Origin: Pseudogulbenkiania subflava DSM 22618
Lineage (GTDB): Bacteria; Pseudomonadota; Gammaproteobacteria; Burkholderiales; Chromobacteriaceae
DNA length: 51,861 nt
Reading direction: 5' to 3'
Assembly (NCBI RefSeq): GCF_900177275.1
Contig: NZ_FXAG01000028.1
Coordinates: 1-51,861 of the forward strand
The notes beneath the pieces were generated by a model that was not told where the DNA came from, did not search any database, and saw only the letters and a list, made by a program, of their open reading frames with translations. The position numbers were made by a program, and so were the translations under genes. Positions 17,845-28,521 of this stretch are shown piece by piece. Numbering within the stretch: the first letter of the stretch is position 1; every line of letters starts with the position of its first letter.

Positions 17845-18233
17845 TCCTGGGCGCCGTGCTTGAGTTCGATGGCGCGCACGATGACGTAGGCGATCATCGA
17901 ACACAGGAAGAACAGCAGCATCATCCACGCCACCGACTGCAGCGTTTCAATCAGCGTGCGGTAGATTTCCAGCGTCCAGCGCATGCCGTTGAGTTCCAGC
18001 GCCGCCGATTCGCGGTTGGCGGTGACGTACTTTTCCAGCTCCCACAGCCGCACCCCGCCGGACACCCCGACCACCACGATGGCAAACAGCAGATACTTGC
18101 GCCAGGCGTCGGCCATTTCATCACCGACAATACGGCTGAGAATGCGGTTGACCGCGCCATCGAAAAACTTGGCGGTGATCAGCGAGGTGGCCAGCGCCAC
18201 CAGGAACGTTGTCGCCAGCAATACAAAGAACAT
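17841..18233 (-). CDS. Small integral membrane protein, function unknown
   Basis: 130 aa. Three hydrophobic stretches are visible: MFFVLLATTFLVALATSLIT (1-20), YLLFAIVVVGVSGGVRL (about 45-61) and AWMMLLFFLCSMIAYVIVRA (about 100-119). Between the last two is a polar helical segment (TANRESAALELNGMRWTLEIYRTLIETLQ). The start at 18233 is preceded by AAGGGGAGTTTC; longer in-frame extensions lack a ribosome site. I recognise no domain. Convergent with proB. Confidence 0.75.
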   Translation of the reverse strand: MFFVLLATTFLVALATSLITAKFFDGAVNRILSRIVGDEMADAWRKYLLFAIVVVGVSGGVRLWELEKYVTANRESAALELNGMRWTLEIYRTLIETLQSVAWMMLLFFLCSMIAYVIVRAIELKHGAQE

Positions 18234-18367
18234 GAAACTCCCCTTGTTGTCAGTCGTCATGACTGGCACGCATTGTACGCGCCCAATACGGTAGATTCGA
18301 TGGCACGGTGAAATACCAAGGCCAAGCGGTGGCGAGGTCGGAGCCCTCGCCACCCGGCGCCCTCTCA

Positions 18368-18568
18368 GAACCTATTCACGATCTTGCTGTGCGTCCCTGA
18401 TCGGGGCTCATGTGCACTGCGTGCGAATCTATCGCTGGGCCCATCGAAGATGGGCACGCAGAGATTCGCTCAGCGATCAGAAATCCTCATGTACTCCAGT
18501 ACATTCCGGTTTCTGCGCTGCTCTTCACCCCGCTGAGGGCCGCTCACGACAGATCGTGAATCAGGTTC
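18368..18568. mobile_element. MITE-like repeat, copy A (201 bp)
   Basis: Ends GAACCT-ATTCACGATCT and AGATCGTGAATCAGGTTC form an 18-bp imperfect terminal inverted repeat. Flanked by TCA at 18365-18367 and 18569-18571, a 3-bp target duplication of form TNA. The right TCA is the stop codon of the minus-strand amidotransferase gene. The body is about 90% identical to copy B at 37325 and contains internal dyads (GGGCCCATCGAAGATGGGC and GTACTCCAGTAC). It has no coding capacity. Confidence 0.8.
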
Positions 18569-19285
18569 TCAGGCCGCCTCCGCAACCAGACTGGCCGCGA
18601 AACGGGCCAGCAGGCCGGCTGCCTCCGGTGTCGGCCGCACCTGCGCCAGTAAGGCCTGCGGATCGCGTCCGGCAGCGCATAGCCGGTCATGCAGCAGCTC
18701 GAGGTAGCGGCGCATGGCGTGCTGGTCGAATTCGGGGTGGAACTGCACCCCCCAGGCCGAGCCGAGGCGGAACGCCTGGTGCGGTTCGAAGGCGTTGCCG
18801 GCGAGCGGCACCGCCCCCGGCGGCAGGCGCAGCACGGTCTGCCAGTGAATCACGTTGGCGGCAAACCGCGCCGGCAGCGTGCCCAGCAACGGGTCGGTTT
18901 CGGCCGCCACCAGACGTTCCACCTCGACCGCGCCGGCTTCCGGCCCGTGCGGATGGTAGCCGACTTCGCCGCCCAGGGCGTCGGCCAGCAGTTGGTGGCC
19001 GTAGCAGATGCCTAGCAGCGGCACGCGGGCGGCGTGCGCGGCGCGCAGCCAGGCGGCGGTGGCTTCGCTCCATGGCGCGCGCTCGCTGACCATGGCCGGC
19101 GAGCCGGTGATCACGGCAGCGGCGCAGTGTTGCGGCGGCGGCAGCGTCTCGCCGGCGACCACGTTCACCACTCGCCAGTCGTCCGCATCGGGCAGCTCGC
19201 GGCGGATCCAGTCTTCAAAATCCCCCTGCTCTTCGGCCAACGCGGGCAGGGTGCTGCCGGTCTTGATGATCAGTTTCTCGCTCAT
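18569..19285 (-). CDS. Class I glutamine amidotransferase-like protein
   Basis: 238 aa, single GATase1 domain. Nucleophile elbow GICYGHQ (Cys near residue 93), oxyanion strand [14 protein letters not shown], and the catalytic His-Glu in QFHPEFD. There is no synthetase domain, so it resembles the stand-alone GMP synthase-like amidotransferases that act on gamma-glutamyl compounds; the substrate is unknown. Its TGA stop coincides with one copy of the target duplication of the MITE at 18368. It lies 21 bp downstream of ruvB on the same strand. Confidence 0.88.
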   Translation of the reverse strand: MSEKLIIKTGSTLPALAEEQGDFEDWIRRELPDADDWRVVNVVAGETLPPPQHCAAAVITGSPAMVSERAPWSEATAAWLRAAHAARVPLLGICYGHQLLADALGGEVGYHPHGPEAGAVEVERLVAAETDPLLGTLPARFAANVIHWQTVLRLPPGAVPLAGNAFEPHQAFRLGSAWGVQFHPEFDQHAMRRYLELLHDRLCAAGRDPQALLAQVRPTPEAAGLLARFAASLVAEAA

Positions 19286-19306
19286 GTCGCTTGCTCTCGC
19301 TGGGGC

Positions 19307-20341
19307 TCAGTCCTTCAACGGCAGACCGAAATGACTGTAGGCCTGCGCCGTCGCCATGCGGCCGCGCGGGGTGCGCTGCAGGTAGCCCTGCTGGATCAGG
19401 TAGGGTTCGATCACGTCTTCGATGGTATCGGAACTCTCGCCGATCGCCGCCGCCACGTTGTCGAGCCCGACCGGGCCGCCGGCGAACTTCTCCAGGATGG
19501 CGGCAAGCAATTTGCGGTCCATCACGTCGAGTCCGGCCGGGTCGACGTCGAGCATGGCCAGCGCGGCGTCGGCCACCGCGGCAGTGACCACGCCGTCGGC
19601 CTTGACCTCGGCGTAGTCGCGCACGCGGCGCAACAGGCGGTTGGCGATGCGCGGCGTGCCTCGACTGCGGCGTGCCACCTCGAAGGCGCCGTCCTCGCCC
19701 AGTTGCACGTTGAGCAGGCCGGCCGAGCGGCTGACGATGCGCGTCAGCTCTTCCGGGGTATAGAACTCGAGGCGCGCGACGATGCCGAAGCGATCGCGCA
19801 GCGGGTTGGTGAGCATGCCGGCGCGGGTGGTGGCGCCGACCAGGGTGAACGGCGGCAGGTCGATCTTGACCGAGCGCGCCGCCGGGCCTTCGCCGATCAT
19901 GATGTCGATCTGGTAATCCTCCAGCGCCGGGTAGAGGATTTCCTCCACCACCGGCGAGAGGCGGTGGATCTCGTCGATGAACAGCACGTCGTGCGGTTCG
20001 AGGTTGGTCAGCAGCGCCGCCAGGTCGCCGGCGCGCTCCAGCACCGGGCCCGAGGTCTGGCGCAGGTTAACACCCATCTCGCGCGCCACGATGTGCGCCA
20101 AGGTGGTCTTGCCGAGCCCCGGCGGGCCGAACAGCAGCACGTGGTCGAGCGCCTCGCCGCGCTTCTTCGCCGCCTCGATGAAGATTTCCAGCTGCTCGCG
20201 CGCCTTCTTCTGGCCGACGTAGTCGTCGAGCGCCTTGGGGCGCAGCGCGCGTTCCAGCGCTTCTTCCTGCGCGGACAGCGACTGCTGGGTAACGAGTCGG
20301 CGCTCGGGTGCGCCGCCGATCAGGTTGTCGGTTTCGATCAT
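19307..20341 (-). CDS. ruvB: Holliday junction branch-migration ATPase RuvB
   Basis: AAA+ motor that drives RuvA-bound Holliday junctions. 344 aa: N-terminal [22 protein letters not shown], Walker [13 protein letters not shown] near residues 70-81, Walker [12 protein letters not shown], sensor I GATTRAG, arginine finger region LRDRFGI, and the C-terminal winged helix with RTPRGRMAT near the end. ruvA and ruvC are on the same strand about 3 kb away, split from ruvB by ribB, an NYN gene and an SDR. Start ATG is conserved; the upstream region is shared with the divergent ribB riboswitch. Confidence 0.97.
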   Translation of the reverse strand: MIETDNLIGGAPERRLVTQQSLSAQEEALERALRPKALDDYVGQKKAREQLEIFIEAAKKRGEALDHVLLFGPPGLGKTTLAHIVAREMGVNLRQTSGPVLERAGDLAALLTNLEPHDVLFIDEIHRLSPVVEEILYPALEDYQIDIMIGEGPAARSVKIDLPPFTLVGATTRAGMLTNPLRDRFGIVARLEFYTPEELTRIVSRSAGLLNVQLGEDGAFEVARRSRGTPRIANRLLRRVRDYAEVKADGVVTAAVADAALAMLDVDPAGLDVMDRKLLAAILEKFAGGPVGLDNVAAAIGESSDTIEDVIEPYLIQQGYLQRTPRGRMATAQAYSHFGLPLKD

Positions 20342-20381
20342 GGCATGGTCTTGAACATCAATGCTGTGATGTTACCACTGC

Positions 20382-20387
20382 TATACT
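20382..20387 (+). promoter_or_regulatory. Candidate -10 of the ribB transcript
   Basis: TGC-TATACT, an extended -10, lies 44 bp upstream of the FMN riboswitch and 7 bp before the perfect palindrome. No good -35 is visible; a dyad AACATCA-N6-TGATGTT (20354-20373) lies just above. Confidence 0.5.
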
Positions 20388-20393
20388 GTGCCC

Positions 20394-20421
20394 CGCTTGC
20401 GGCCAACGTTGGCCGCAAGCG
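20394..20421. repeat. Perfect 28-bp palindrome upstream of the FMN riboswitch
   Basis: CGCTTGCGGCCAAC followed by its exact reverse complement, no loop. It lies at the expected start of the ribB transcript, between promoter and riboswitch. It may be an operator or a 5' hairpin. Its half-site is close to the dispersed motif CTTCGGCCAACC. Confidence 0.7.
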
Positions 20422-20425
20422 ACGT

Positions 20426-20566
20426 CTTCAGGGCGGGGTGCAATTCCCCACCGGCGGTATGGCCCCAGGGCCGAGCCCGCGAGCGCTTTTGCCTCCCCGG
20501 CAAAAGGTCAGCAGATCTGGTGCGATGCCAGAGCCGACGGTCACAGTCCGGATGAAAGAAGATGAA
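20426..20566 (+). promoter_or_regulatory. FMN riboswitch (RFN element)
   Basis: Conserved RFN blocks are readable in order: CTTCAGGGCGGGGTGCAATT, CCCCACCGGCGGTA, GAGCCCGCGAGCG, GGTCAGCAGATCTGGTG, CCAGAGCCGACGGTCA, and CAGTCCGGATGAAAGAAGATG. It binds FMN and should repress ribB, about 100 nt downstream. The expression platform is probably the GC-rich stretch 20567-20660, which could sequester the GAGGA site before the start. Confidence 0.95.
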
Positions 20567-20668
20567 CGCCGCCGTGCCATGCGCACGCGCGGTGCCGTGG
20601 GCATTTGCCTGCGCCAACCTTCAGCCCGGAGGCGTGTTTCTCAACCCAGCATCTTGAGGACCGTTTCC

Positions 20669-21301
20669 ATGAACGCCGATACCGACATCCTTTCCCTGCG
20701 CGTCCACGCCGCGCTCGATGCCCTGCGCCAGGGCAAACCCGTGATCGTGGCCGACGACCACGACCGCGAAAACGAAGCCGACCTGATCCTCGCCGCCGAC
20801 GCGTTGACGGTGCCAGAGATGGCGCGCCTGATCCGCGACTGCAGCGGCATCGTCTGCCTGTGCCTGACGCCGGAACACGCCGCCCGCCTGCAGCTGCCGC
20901 CGATGGTCGCCGATAACGGCAGCCGCTACGGCACCGCCTTCACCGTCAGCATCGAGGCGGCAGAAGGCGTGAGCACCGGCGTCTCCGCCACCGACCGGGT
21001 CGCCACCATCCGCGCCGCCATCGCCCCCGCCGCGCGTCCCGAGCACCTGGCCCGCCCCGGCCACGTCTACCCGCTGGTCGCCCGCGCCGGCGGCGTGCGT
21101 GAACGGCGCGGCCATACCGAGTCTGCGGTGGAACTGGCGCGGCTGGCCGGCTTCAGCCCGGCCGGCGTGTTGTGCGAGCTGATGAACCCGGACGGCAGCA
21201 TGATGCGCGGTGCCGAACTGGATGCCTACGCCGCGCAACACCAGCTGCCGCAACTGACGGTGGCCGAACTGGTGGCATGGCTGGAACGCAATACAAACTG
21301 A
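20669..21301 (+). CDS. ribB: 3,4-dihydroxy-2-butanone-4-phosphate synthase
   Basis: Converts ribulose 5-phosphate to 3,4-dihydroxy-2-butanone 4-phosphate plus formate in riboflavin synthesis. 210 aa, the stand-alone RibB length without a GTP cyclohydrolase II domain. Motifs: [20 protein letters not shown] (Mg-binding acidic loop, about 26-45), [52 protein letters not shown] and [16 protein letters not shown]. Start ATG at 20669 follows GAGGA; the open frame runs far upstream without meaning. Controlled by the FMN riboswitch in its leader. Confidence 0.97.
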   Translation: MNADTDILSLRVHAALDALRQGKPVIVADDHDRENEADLILAADALTVPEMARLIRDCSGIVCLCLTPEHAARLQLPPMVADNGSRYGTAFTVSIEAAEGVSTGVSATDRVATIRAAIAPAARPEHLARPGHVYPLVARAGGVRERRGHTESAVELARLAGFSPAGVLCELMNPDGSMMRGAELDAYAAQHQLPQLTVAELVAWLERNTN

Positions 21302-21313
21302 GGTGGGCCGCCT

Positions 21314-21417
21314 GTAGGGGCGTTCCGCTGGGCGTGGATCCCACGGTTTGACAGCGTAGTTGCTTGATGGGCGGCACGGGTGGCGGAACGCCCGGTTTCA
21401 CCGGGCTTCCGCCCTAC
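21314..21417. repeat. Hairpin repeat of the GGCGGAACGCCC family, second locus
   Basis: GTAGGGGCGTTCCGC at 21314-21328 and the hairpin GGCGGAACGCCCGG-TTTCA-CCGGGCTTCCGCC (21382-21413) plus CTAC. The hairpin matches that at 17812-17844 almost base for base. It lies between convergent ribB and the NYN gene and may end both transcripts. Confidence 0.65.
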
Positions 21418-21427
21418 GCCGCGGTGG

Positions 21428-22207
21428 CTACTTCGCCTTCTTGCCGCCACCATTACCCGGTTTGAGGCGGATGGAAACCCCGCCCCGGCCGCTGCTGGCC
21501 TTGTGCACCTCGAACCAGCCCGACTTCACCACCAGGTCCGACAGTTTGGCGAAGCCGTAATTGCGCGGGTCGAAGTCCGGCATCCACTGCCCCAGCAGGC
21601 TGCCCACGCCGCCCAGATCGGCCCAGCCTTCGTCGTCGTCCATGCTCTCGATGCCCTTCTGGAACTGGGCACGCAGCTTCTTGTCGAGCGGGCGCAGCAC
21701 ACGGGCCGGCTGCGGCGACTTGGCGGCGCCGCGGCCGGCCTCGTCCCCCTTGAGTGCCACCTCGTCCGTCTTGACCTCGTCGACCCTGCCCAGCACTTCG
21801 ACGTAGACGAACTTGCTGCAGGCGTTGACGAAGGCCGAGGGCGTTTTTTCCTCGCCGAAGCCCCACACTTCCAGCCCGTCCTCGCGCAGACGAGTGGCCA
21901 GGCGGGAGAAGTCACTGTCGCTGGAGACTAGGCAAAAGCTCTGATAACGCCCCGAGTGCAGCATGTCCATGGCGTCGATCACCAGCGTGATGTCCGACGC
22001 GTTCTTGCCCTTGGTGTTGGGAAACTGCTGGATGGGATGGATGGCGAAGCGCGCGCACAACTCGCGCCAGGCCTTGTCATGACGGCTGAAGTCGCCGTAG
22101 ACGCGTTTGAGCGCCAGCACGCCGAGCTTGCCGGCTTCTTCCAGCACGTCTTCGATCCAGCCCGGCGAGACGTTGTCGGCGTCGATCAGTACCGCGACGT
22201 TGGCCAT
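21428..22207 (-). CDS. NYN-domain (LabA/PIN-like) protein with C-terminal LOTUS/OST-HTH domain
   Basis: 259 aa. The N-terminal NYN nuclease fold has the acidic motifs VLIDADNVSP (residues 6-15), KGKNASDITLVIDAMDML and CLVSSDSDFSRLATRLRE. The C-terminal half has an OST-HTH/LOTUS-like region around WADLGGVGSLLGQWMPDFDPRNYGFAKLSDLV ahead of a basic tail (GNGGGKKAK). NYN domains are metal-dependent RNases or RNA-binding relatives and LOTUS domains bind RNA, so an RNA-processing role is likely; the target is unknown. A MITE-like repeat separates it from the next gene upstream on the same strand. Confidence 0.88.
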   Translation of the reverse strand: MANVAVLIDADNVSPGWIEDVLEEAGKLGVLALKRVYGDFSRHDKAWRELCARFAIHPIQQFPNTKGKNASDITLVIDAMDMLHSGRYQSFCLVSSDSDFSRLATRLREDGLEVWGFGEEKTPSAFVNACSKFVYVEVLGRVDEVKTDEVALKGDEAGRGAAKSPQPARVLRPLDKKLRAQFQKGIESMDDDEGWADLGGVGSLLGQWMPDFDPRNYGFAKLSDLVVKSGWFEVHKASSGRGGVSIRLKPGNGGGKKAK

Positions 22208-22226
22208 ATCGGCTCCTTGTTGTTAA

Positions 22227-22384
22227 AGCCTGTTCATGATCTCGCGAGTTCGCGCGAGACAAGGCAAGCATGACGGATGAAGCGGCGTTGATACGAAGTC
22301 AATGCGCATTCCTGCATCGAATTCAACGCAGTATCGCCCAAGCGCAGCAAAGCGAATAAAGACCAGCCGATCGAGGGCAGGCTT
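22227..22384. mobile_element. MITE-like repeat, copy C (158 bp, different interior)
   Basis: Starts AAGCCTGTTCATGATCTCG and ends CGATCGAGGGCAGGCTT. Ends share the (G/A)A(G/A)CCTGTTCA-N-GATCT pattern of copies A and B but the interior differs. Flanked by TTA (22224-22226) and TCA (22385-22387), both of form TNA; the right TCA is the stop codon of the SDR gene. Confidence 0.6.
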
Positions 22385-23131
22385 TCAGCGCCCGCCGGCC
22401 ACATCCAGCAGGTGGCCCGTGGTGAACGAGGCTTCCTCCGACAGCAGCCACAGAATGGCGGAGGCCACCTCTTCCGGCTGGCCGCCGCGCAGCATCGGCA
22501 CCGCGCTTTTGACGCGGTCCACCCGACCCGGCTCGCCGCCGTCGGCATGCATCTCGGTATAGATGAAGCCGGGGCGCACGCCGTTGACACGGATGCCTTC
22601 GGCCGCGACTTCCTTGGCCAGCCCCACGGTCAGTGTATCCACGGCGCCCTTGCTGGCCGCGTAGTCGATGTATTCATTGGGCGAGCCCAGCCGCGCGGCG
22701 GCGGACGACACGTTGACGATGGCGCCGCCTTGCCCGCCATGGCGCGTGGACAGCCGCTTCACCGCCTCGCGGCAGCACAGCAGCGGCCCCAGCACATTGG
22801 TGGCCAGGATGCGCTGCCAGCGCGCCACGCTCATTTCGTCCAGCCGCATCTGCTGCTCCAGCACGCCGGCGTTGTTGACCAGCGCCGACAGCGGCCCCAG
22901 GCTCGCCTCGGTTTCGGAAAACAAGCGCAGCACGTCCACCTCGTCGGCCACGTTGGCGGCGATCGCCACCGCCTTGCCGCCCTCGGCCACGATGCTATCC
23001 ACCACGGCTTGCGCCGCGTCGGCGTGGCGATGGTAATTCACCGCGACCGCGTAGCCGCGGCGGGCCGCCAGCCGGGCCGTGGCTGCACCGATGCCTCGCC
23101 CGCCGCCGGTCACCAGCAGCACCTTGTCCAT
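22385..23131 (-). CDS. Short-chain dehydrogenase/reductase, SDR family
   Basis: NAD(P)-dependent oxidoreductase, 248 aa, classical SDR. Cofactor motif TGGGRGIGAATA near residues 8-19, NNAG, catalytic Ser in VNVSSAAAR, and YxxxK as YAASK, then PGFIYTEMHA. The substrate is not predictable. It lies 3 bp downstream of ruvA on the same strand and may be co-transcribed with the ruvC/ruvA group. Its TGA is used as target duplication by the repeat at 22227. Confidence 0.92.
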   Translation of the reverse strand: MDKVLLVTGGGRGIGAATARLAARRGYAVAVNYHRHADAAQAVVDSIVAEGGKAVAIAANVADEVDVLRLFSETEASLGPLSALVNNAGVLEQQMRLDEMSVARWQRILATNVLGPLLCCREAVKRLSTRHGGQGGAIVNVSSAAARLGSPNEYIDYAASKGAVDTLTVGLAKEVAAEGIRVNGVRPGFIYTEMHADGGEPGRVDRVKSAVPMLRGGQPEEVASAILWLLSEEASFTTGHLLDVAGGR

Positions 23132-23134
23132 GCT

Positions 23135-23728
23135 TTACCCTTTCATCAGGCTCTTGAGCGCCAGGCGCACGCCGTCGCTCACCGTCACCTCGGGCGGCAG
23201 GCCCTTGGTGGCGGCAGCGGCCTCCTTGTCGTTGTAGCCCAAGGCCAGCAGTGCGTTGACGATGTCGCTCTTGTCGTCCGGCGTGGCGGCGAACGGCAGC
23301 CCGCCCGGGGTGGTCACGGCGCCGCCGGTGGCGAGCTTGCCGCGCAGCTCCAGCACCAGGCGCTCGGCAGTTTTCTTGCCGATGCCGGGGACGCTGGAGA
23401 GACGTTTGAGGTCTTCGCTGGCCACCGCCAGCGCCAGTTCGTCGGCGCTCAACCCGGACAGGATGGCCAGCGCGATCTTGGCGCCGATGCCGCCGACCTT
23501 GATCAGCTGGCGGAAGGTCTCGCGCTCGCCCTTGCTGGCGAAGCCGAACAACAGGTGGGCGTCCTCGCGCACCACCAGGTGGGTATAGAGCGTGGTTTTC
23601 TCGCCCAGCGCGGGCAGCAGGTAGAAGGTGCTCATCGGCACGTCGACTTCGTAGCCGATGCCGCCGACGTCGACCACGATCTGCGGCGGGAGTTTTTCGA
23701 TGAGCTGGCCGGTGAGGCGTCCGATCAT
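23135..23728 (-). CDS. ruvA: Holliday junction DNA-binding protein RuvA
   Basis: Binds four-way junctions as a tetramer and loads RuvB. 197 aa: OB-fold domain I from [28 protein letters not shown], domain II helix-hairpin-helix motifs ([16 protein letters not shown] and [19 protein letters not shown]), and domain III (about 150-197) that contacts RuvB ([19 protein letters not shown]). The start is at 23728, after trimming an upstream extension. Separated from ruvC by 240 bp, unusually far for this pair. Confidence 0.97.
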   Translation of the reverse strand: MIGRLTGQLIEKLPPQIVVDVGGIGYEVDVPMSTFYLLPALGEKTTLYTHLVVREDAHLLFGFASKGERETFRQLIKVGGIGAKIALAILSGLSADELALAVASEDLKRLSSVPGIGKKTAERLVLELRGKLATGGAVTTPGGLPFAATPDDKSDIVNALLALGYNDKEAAAATKGLPPEVTVSDGVRLALKSLMKG

Positions 23729-23731
23729 GGG

Positions 23732-23968
23732 GTGTCCAGAATGAGAGAAGGTTGGCCGAAGAGCGGCGTCAAGCCGCCATGCTGCCACAGTCGGCGCGGC
23801 TTGTTGAGCCGGTCGCGGTGGAGCCTGGAGTCTCCGCGCGGGGGAAAATCGTTGCCGGCGGCTCTTAGTGGGGTGAAGCGCCGCGCCACAACGGTAAGGG
23901 AACGATCATCCACAAGGATGTCGCCTCGCCGATGCGCACGGCTACCGCTCGGGAAGGCGTACAGCGGT
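23732..23968. other. 237-bp gap between ruvC and ruvA
   Basis: A minus-strand frame from 24021 to 23725 could encode 98 aa, overlapping the ruvC end and ruvA start, with no ribosome site. Its C-terminal part ([20 protein letters not shown]) looks like translated repeat DNA rather than a protein family I know. No terminator hairpin stands out. Confidence 0.4.
23750..23761 (+). repeat. Dispersed motif GGTTGGCCGAAG, copy 4
   Basis: Exact 12-mer with the AA 5' extension in the ruvA-ruvC gap, the only intergenic copy seen. Confidence 0.6.
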
Positions 23969-26234
<2,266 letters not shown>

Positions 26235-26295
26235 GTCGGTTCGTTGCGGTGCTGATAGAATTGTGCGATTTTATACCGCTGATTGCCCCCGAGAT

Positions 26296-28521
26296 ATGGC
26301 TTTGTGCATGGCACGTTTACAACCCACCCCGCTGACGCTGGCGCTCGCCGCCGCGTTCTCACTCTCGTCGGTCCAGGCAGAAGAACTGAACACCGCGCCC
26401 GCAGCCGGTCAGACCCAGCTCAGCGCCGACGAACTCAGCGGCCAGATGGACAACGAAATCAAGGCCCGCGGCAACGTGGTGGTACGCCGTGACGACCAGA
26501 CGCTCACCGCCGACTGGCTGGAGTACTACCAGGCCAAGAACCGCGCCCGCGCCGGCGATCACTTCACACTGACCCAGTCCGGCAGCCGCGTCTCCGGCAC
26601 CCAGCTCGACTACGACCTGGCCAACCGCACCGGCAGCGCCGAACAGCCCGACTTCGCCGCCGCCGAGGGCCTGCGCACCTTCCGCGGCAGCGGTGAGCGC
26701 GCCGAATTCCTCGGCCGAGACAAATACCGCCTGCTGCAGGCACGTGCCAACACCTGCCGCCCGGGCGACGACTCCTGGTACCTCAAGGCCTCCAGCATCG
26801 ACTTCGACTACGGCAAGAACGTCGGCGAAGCCCACAACGCCCGGATCGAGTTCCAGGGCGTGCCGATCCTGTACACGCCGTGGATCGACTTCCCGCTCGA
26901 CGGCGGCCGCAAATCGGGCGTCTTGGCGCCCATCGCCAAGACCGGCAGCAACGGCACCGAACTGAGCGTTCCCTACTACTGGAACATCGCGCCCAACTAC
27001 GACGCCACCCTCACACCAGGCTACAACGACAAGCGCGGTGCCATGCTCGGCGCCGAATTCCGCTACCTGCAGCCGGATTACAAGGGCGAGATCGCCACCA
27101 CGCAGATACCGGACGACCACGAGGCCGGGCGCAGCCGCTACGCCTGGAGTGCCAAGCACTCGCAAACCCTCGGCTCCGGCTTCAATCTGGGCTACAACGC
27201 CAACTACGTCTCCGACGACGACTACTTCAACGACTTCGGCAGCCGCCAGGACATTGCCTCCGGCACCAACCTGGTACGCGAAGCCTGGCTCGGTTACGGC
27301 TCGGAGTGGGACAGCGGCACCTTCAACGCCCAGCTCAAGGCACAGCGCTACCAGACGCTGCAGGACTCGACCACCCCGGTCGACGTGCCCTACGCCCGGT
27401 TGCCGCAGCTCACCGCCAACGCCAACCAGGAACTGGGGGCGGGCCTGTCGGCCAACCTGCAAGCCGAGCTGACCCGCTTCACCCACCCTACCAAACAGGA
27501 AGGCAGCCGCCTGGTCAGCTACCCCAGCGTCACCTGGTCGCTGGACCAGAGCTGGGGCTACCTCCGTCCCAAGCTCGGCGTGCACTACACCCGCTACAGC
27601 CTGGACGATTTCGGCAGCGAAAAAGCGCGCGAGGTGACGCGCACCCTGCCCATCTTCAGCACCGATAGCGGCCTTTACTTCGACCGCCCCACCACGCTGT
27701 TCGGCAGCAACTACATCCAGACGCTGGAGCCGCGCCTCTACTACCTGAACATCCCGAGCAAGCAGCAGAACGACCTGCCCAACTTCGACAGCGCCGAGAA
27801 CAGCATCGACTTTGCCCAGCTATTCAATGAGAACCGCTTCTCCGGCTCCGACCGCATCAACGGCGCCAACCAGCTGACCGCGGCGCTATCCACCCGTTAC
27901 CTGGATGACAAGACCGGCAGCGAACAACTGCGGCTGTCGGTGGGGCAGGTGTTCTACTTCAGCCGGGATAACCTGACGCTGAACGGCACCACCACCGAGC
28001 GCAGCGCCCAGAGCTCGGACCTGCTGTTCAGCGCGGCGGGCCAGCTCACCCCGAGCTGGCGCTTCGACAGCCTGTACCAGCACAACCAGGAGCTCAGCAA
28101 GACCGAGCAGTACAACCTGCAGCTGTTCTACACCCCCACGCCCGGCAAGACCGCCAGCATCCGCTACCGCTACGACCGCTCGGCCGACGTCGGCAACGCC
28201 GACGGCACTCCCGGCCCCTTGCGCCAGGTCGATATCGCCGGGCAGTGGCCGCTGGCGAAAAAGTGGTACGCCGTGGCGCGTTATAACTATTCCCTGATCG
28301 ACAAGAAACCGCTGGAACAACTAGCCGGCTTCGAGTACAACGACGGCTGCTGGACCGCCCGCGTGGTCGGCCAACGCTACGTGTCTTCCAGCACGGCGAC
28401 CAAGAATGCCGTCTTCCTGCAACTGGAGCTGAAAGACCTCGGCGGTATCGGCAGCAACCCGCTCGACACCCTGCGACTGGCCATCCCCGGCTATAGCAAA
28501 ATCAACGACATACGCCAATGA
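26296..28521 (+). CDS. lptD: LPS-assembly outer-membrane protein LptD
   Basis: Outer-membrane barrel that with LptE inserts lipopolysaccharide into the outer leaflet. 741 aa: signal peptide (LTLALAAAFSLSSVQA, cut before EELNT), OstA/LptA-like jellyroll (ELSGQMDNEIKARGNVVVRRDDQTLTAD onward), then the barrel with many alternating aromatic strands and a terminal FEYNDGCWTARVVGQRY. Cys residues in NTCRPGDDSW and DGCW match those used for disulfides in the family. The start could be ATG 26296 or ATG 26308; both keep the signal peptide. It overlaps surA by 4 bp. Confidence 0.95.
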   Translation: MALCMARLQPTPLTLALAAAFSLSSVQAEELNTAPAAGQTQLSADELSGQMDNEIKARGNVVVRRDDQTLTADWLEYYQAKNRARAGDHFTLTQSGSRVSGTQLDYDLANRTGSAEQPDFAAAEGLRTFRGSGERAEFLGRDKYRLLQARANTCRPGDDSWYLKASSIDFDYGKNVGEAHNARIEFQGVPILYTPWIDFPLDGGRKSGVLAPIAKTGSNGTELSVPYYWNIAPNYDATLTPGYNDKRGAMLGAEFRYLQPDYKGEIATTQIPDDHEAGRSRYAWSAKHSQTLGSGFNLGYNANYVSDDDYFNDFGSRQDIASGTNLVREAWLGYGSEWDSGTFNAQLKAQRYQTLQDSTTPVDVPYARLPQLTANANQELGAGLSANLQAELTRFTHPTKQEGSRLVSYPSVTWSLDQSWGYLRPKLGVHYTRYSLDDFGSEKAREVTRTLPIFSTDSGLYFDRPTTLFGSNYIQTLEPRLYYLNIPSKQQNDLPNFDSAENSIDFAQLFNENRFSGSDRINGANQLTAALSTRYLDDKTGSEQLRLSVGQVFYFSRDNLTLNGTTTERSAQSSDLLFSAAGQLTPSWRFDSLYQHNQELSKTEQYNLQLFYTPTPGKTASIRYRYDRSADVGNADGTPGPLRQVDIAGQWPLAKKWYAVARYNYSLIDKKPLEQLAGFEYNDGCWTARVVGQRYVSSSTATKNAVFLQLELKDLGGIGSNPLDTLRLAIPGYSKINDIRQ

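Noticed and set aside
19034-20668. Long upstream extension of the ribB frame
   Set aside because: It runs antisense through ruvB and through the FMN riboswitch. The ribB start at 20669 has a ribosome site and matches the family.
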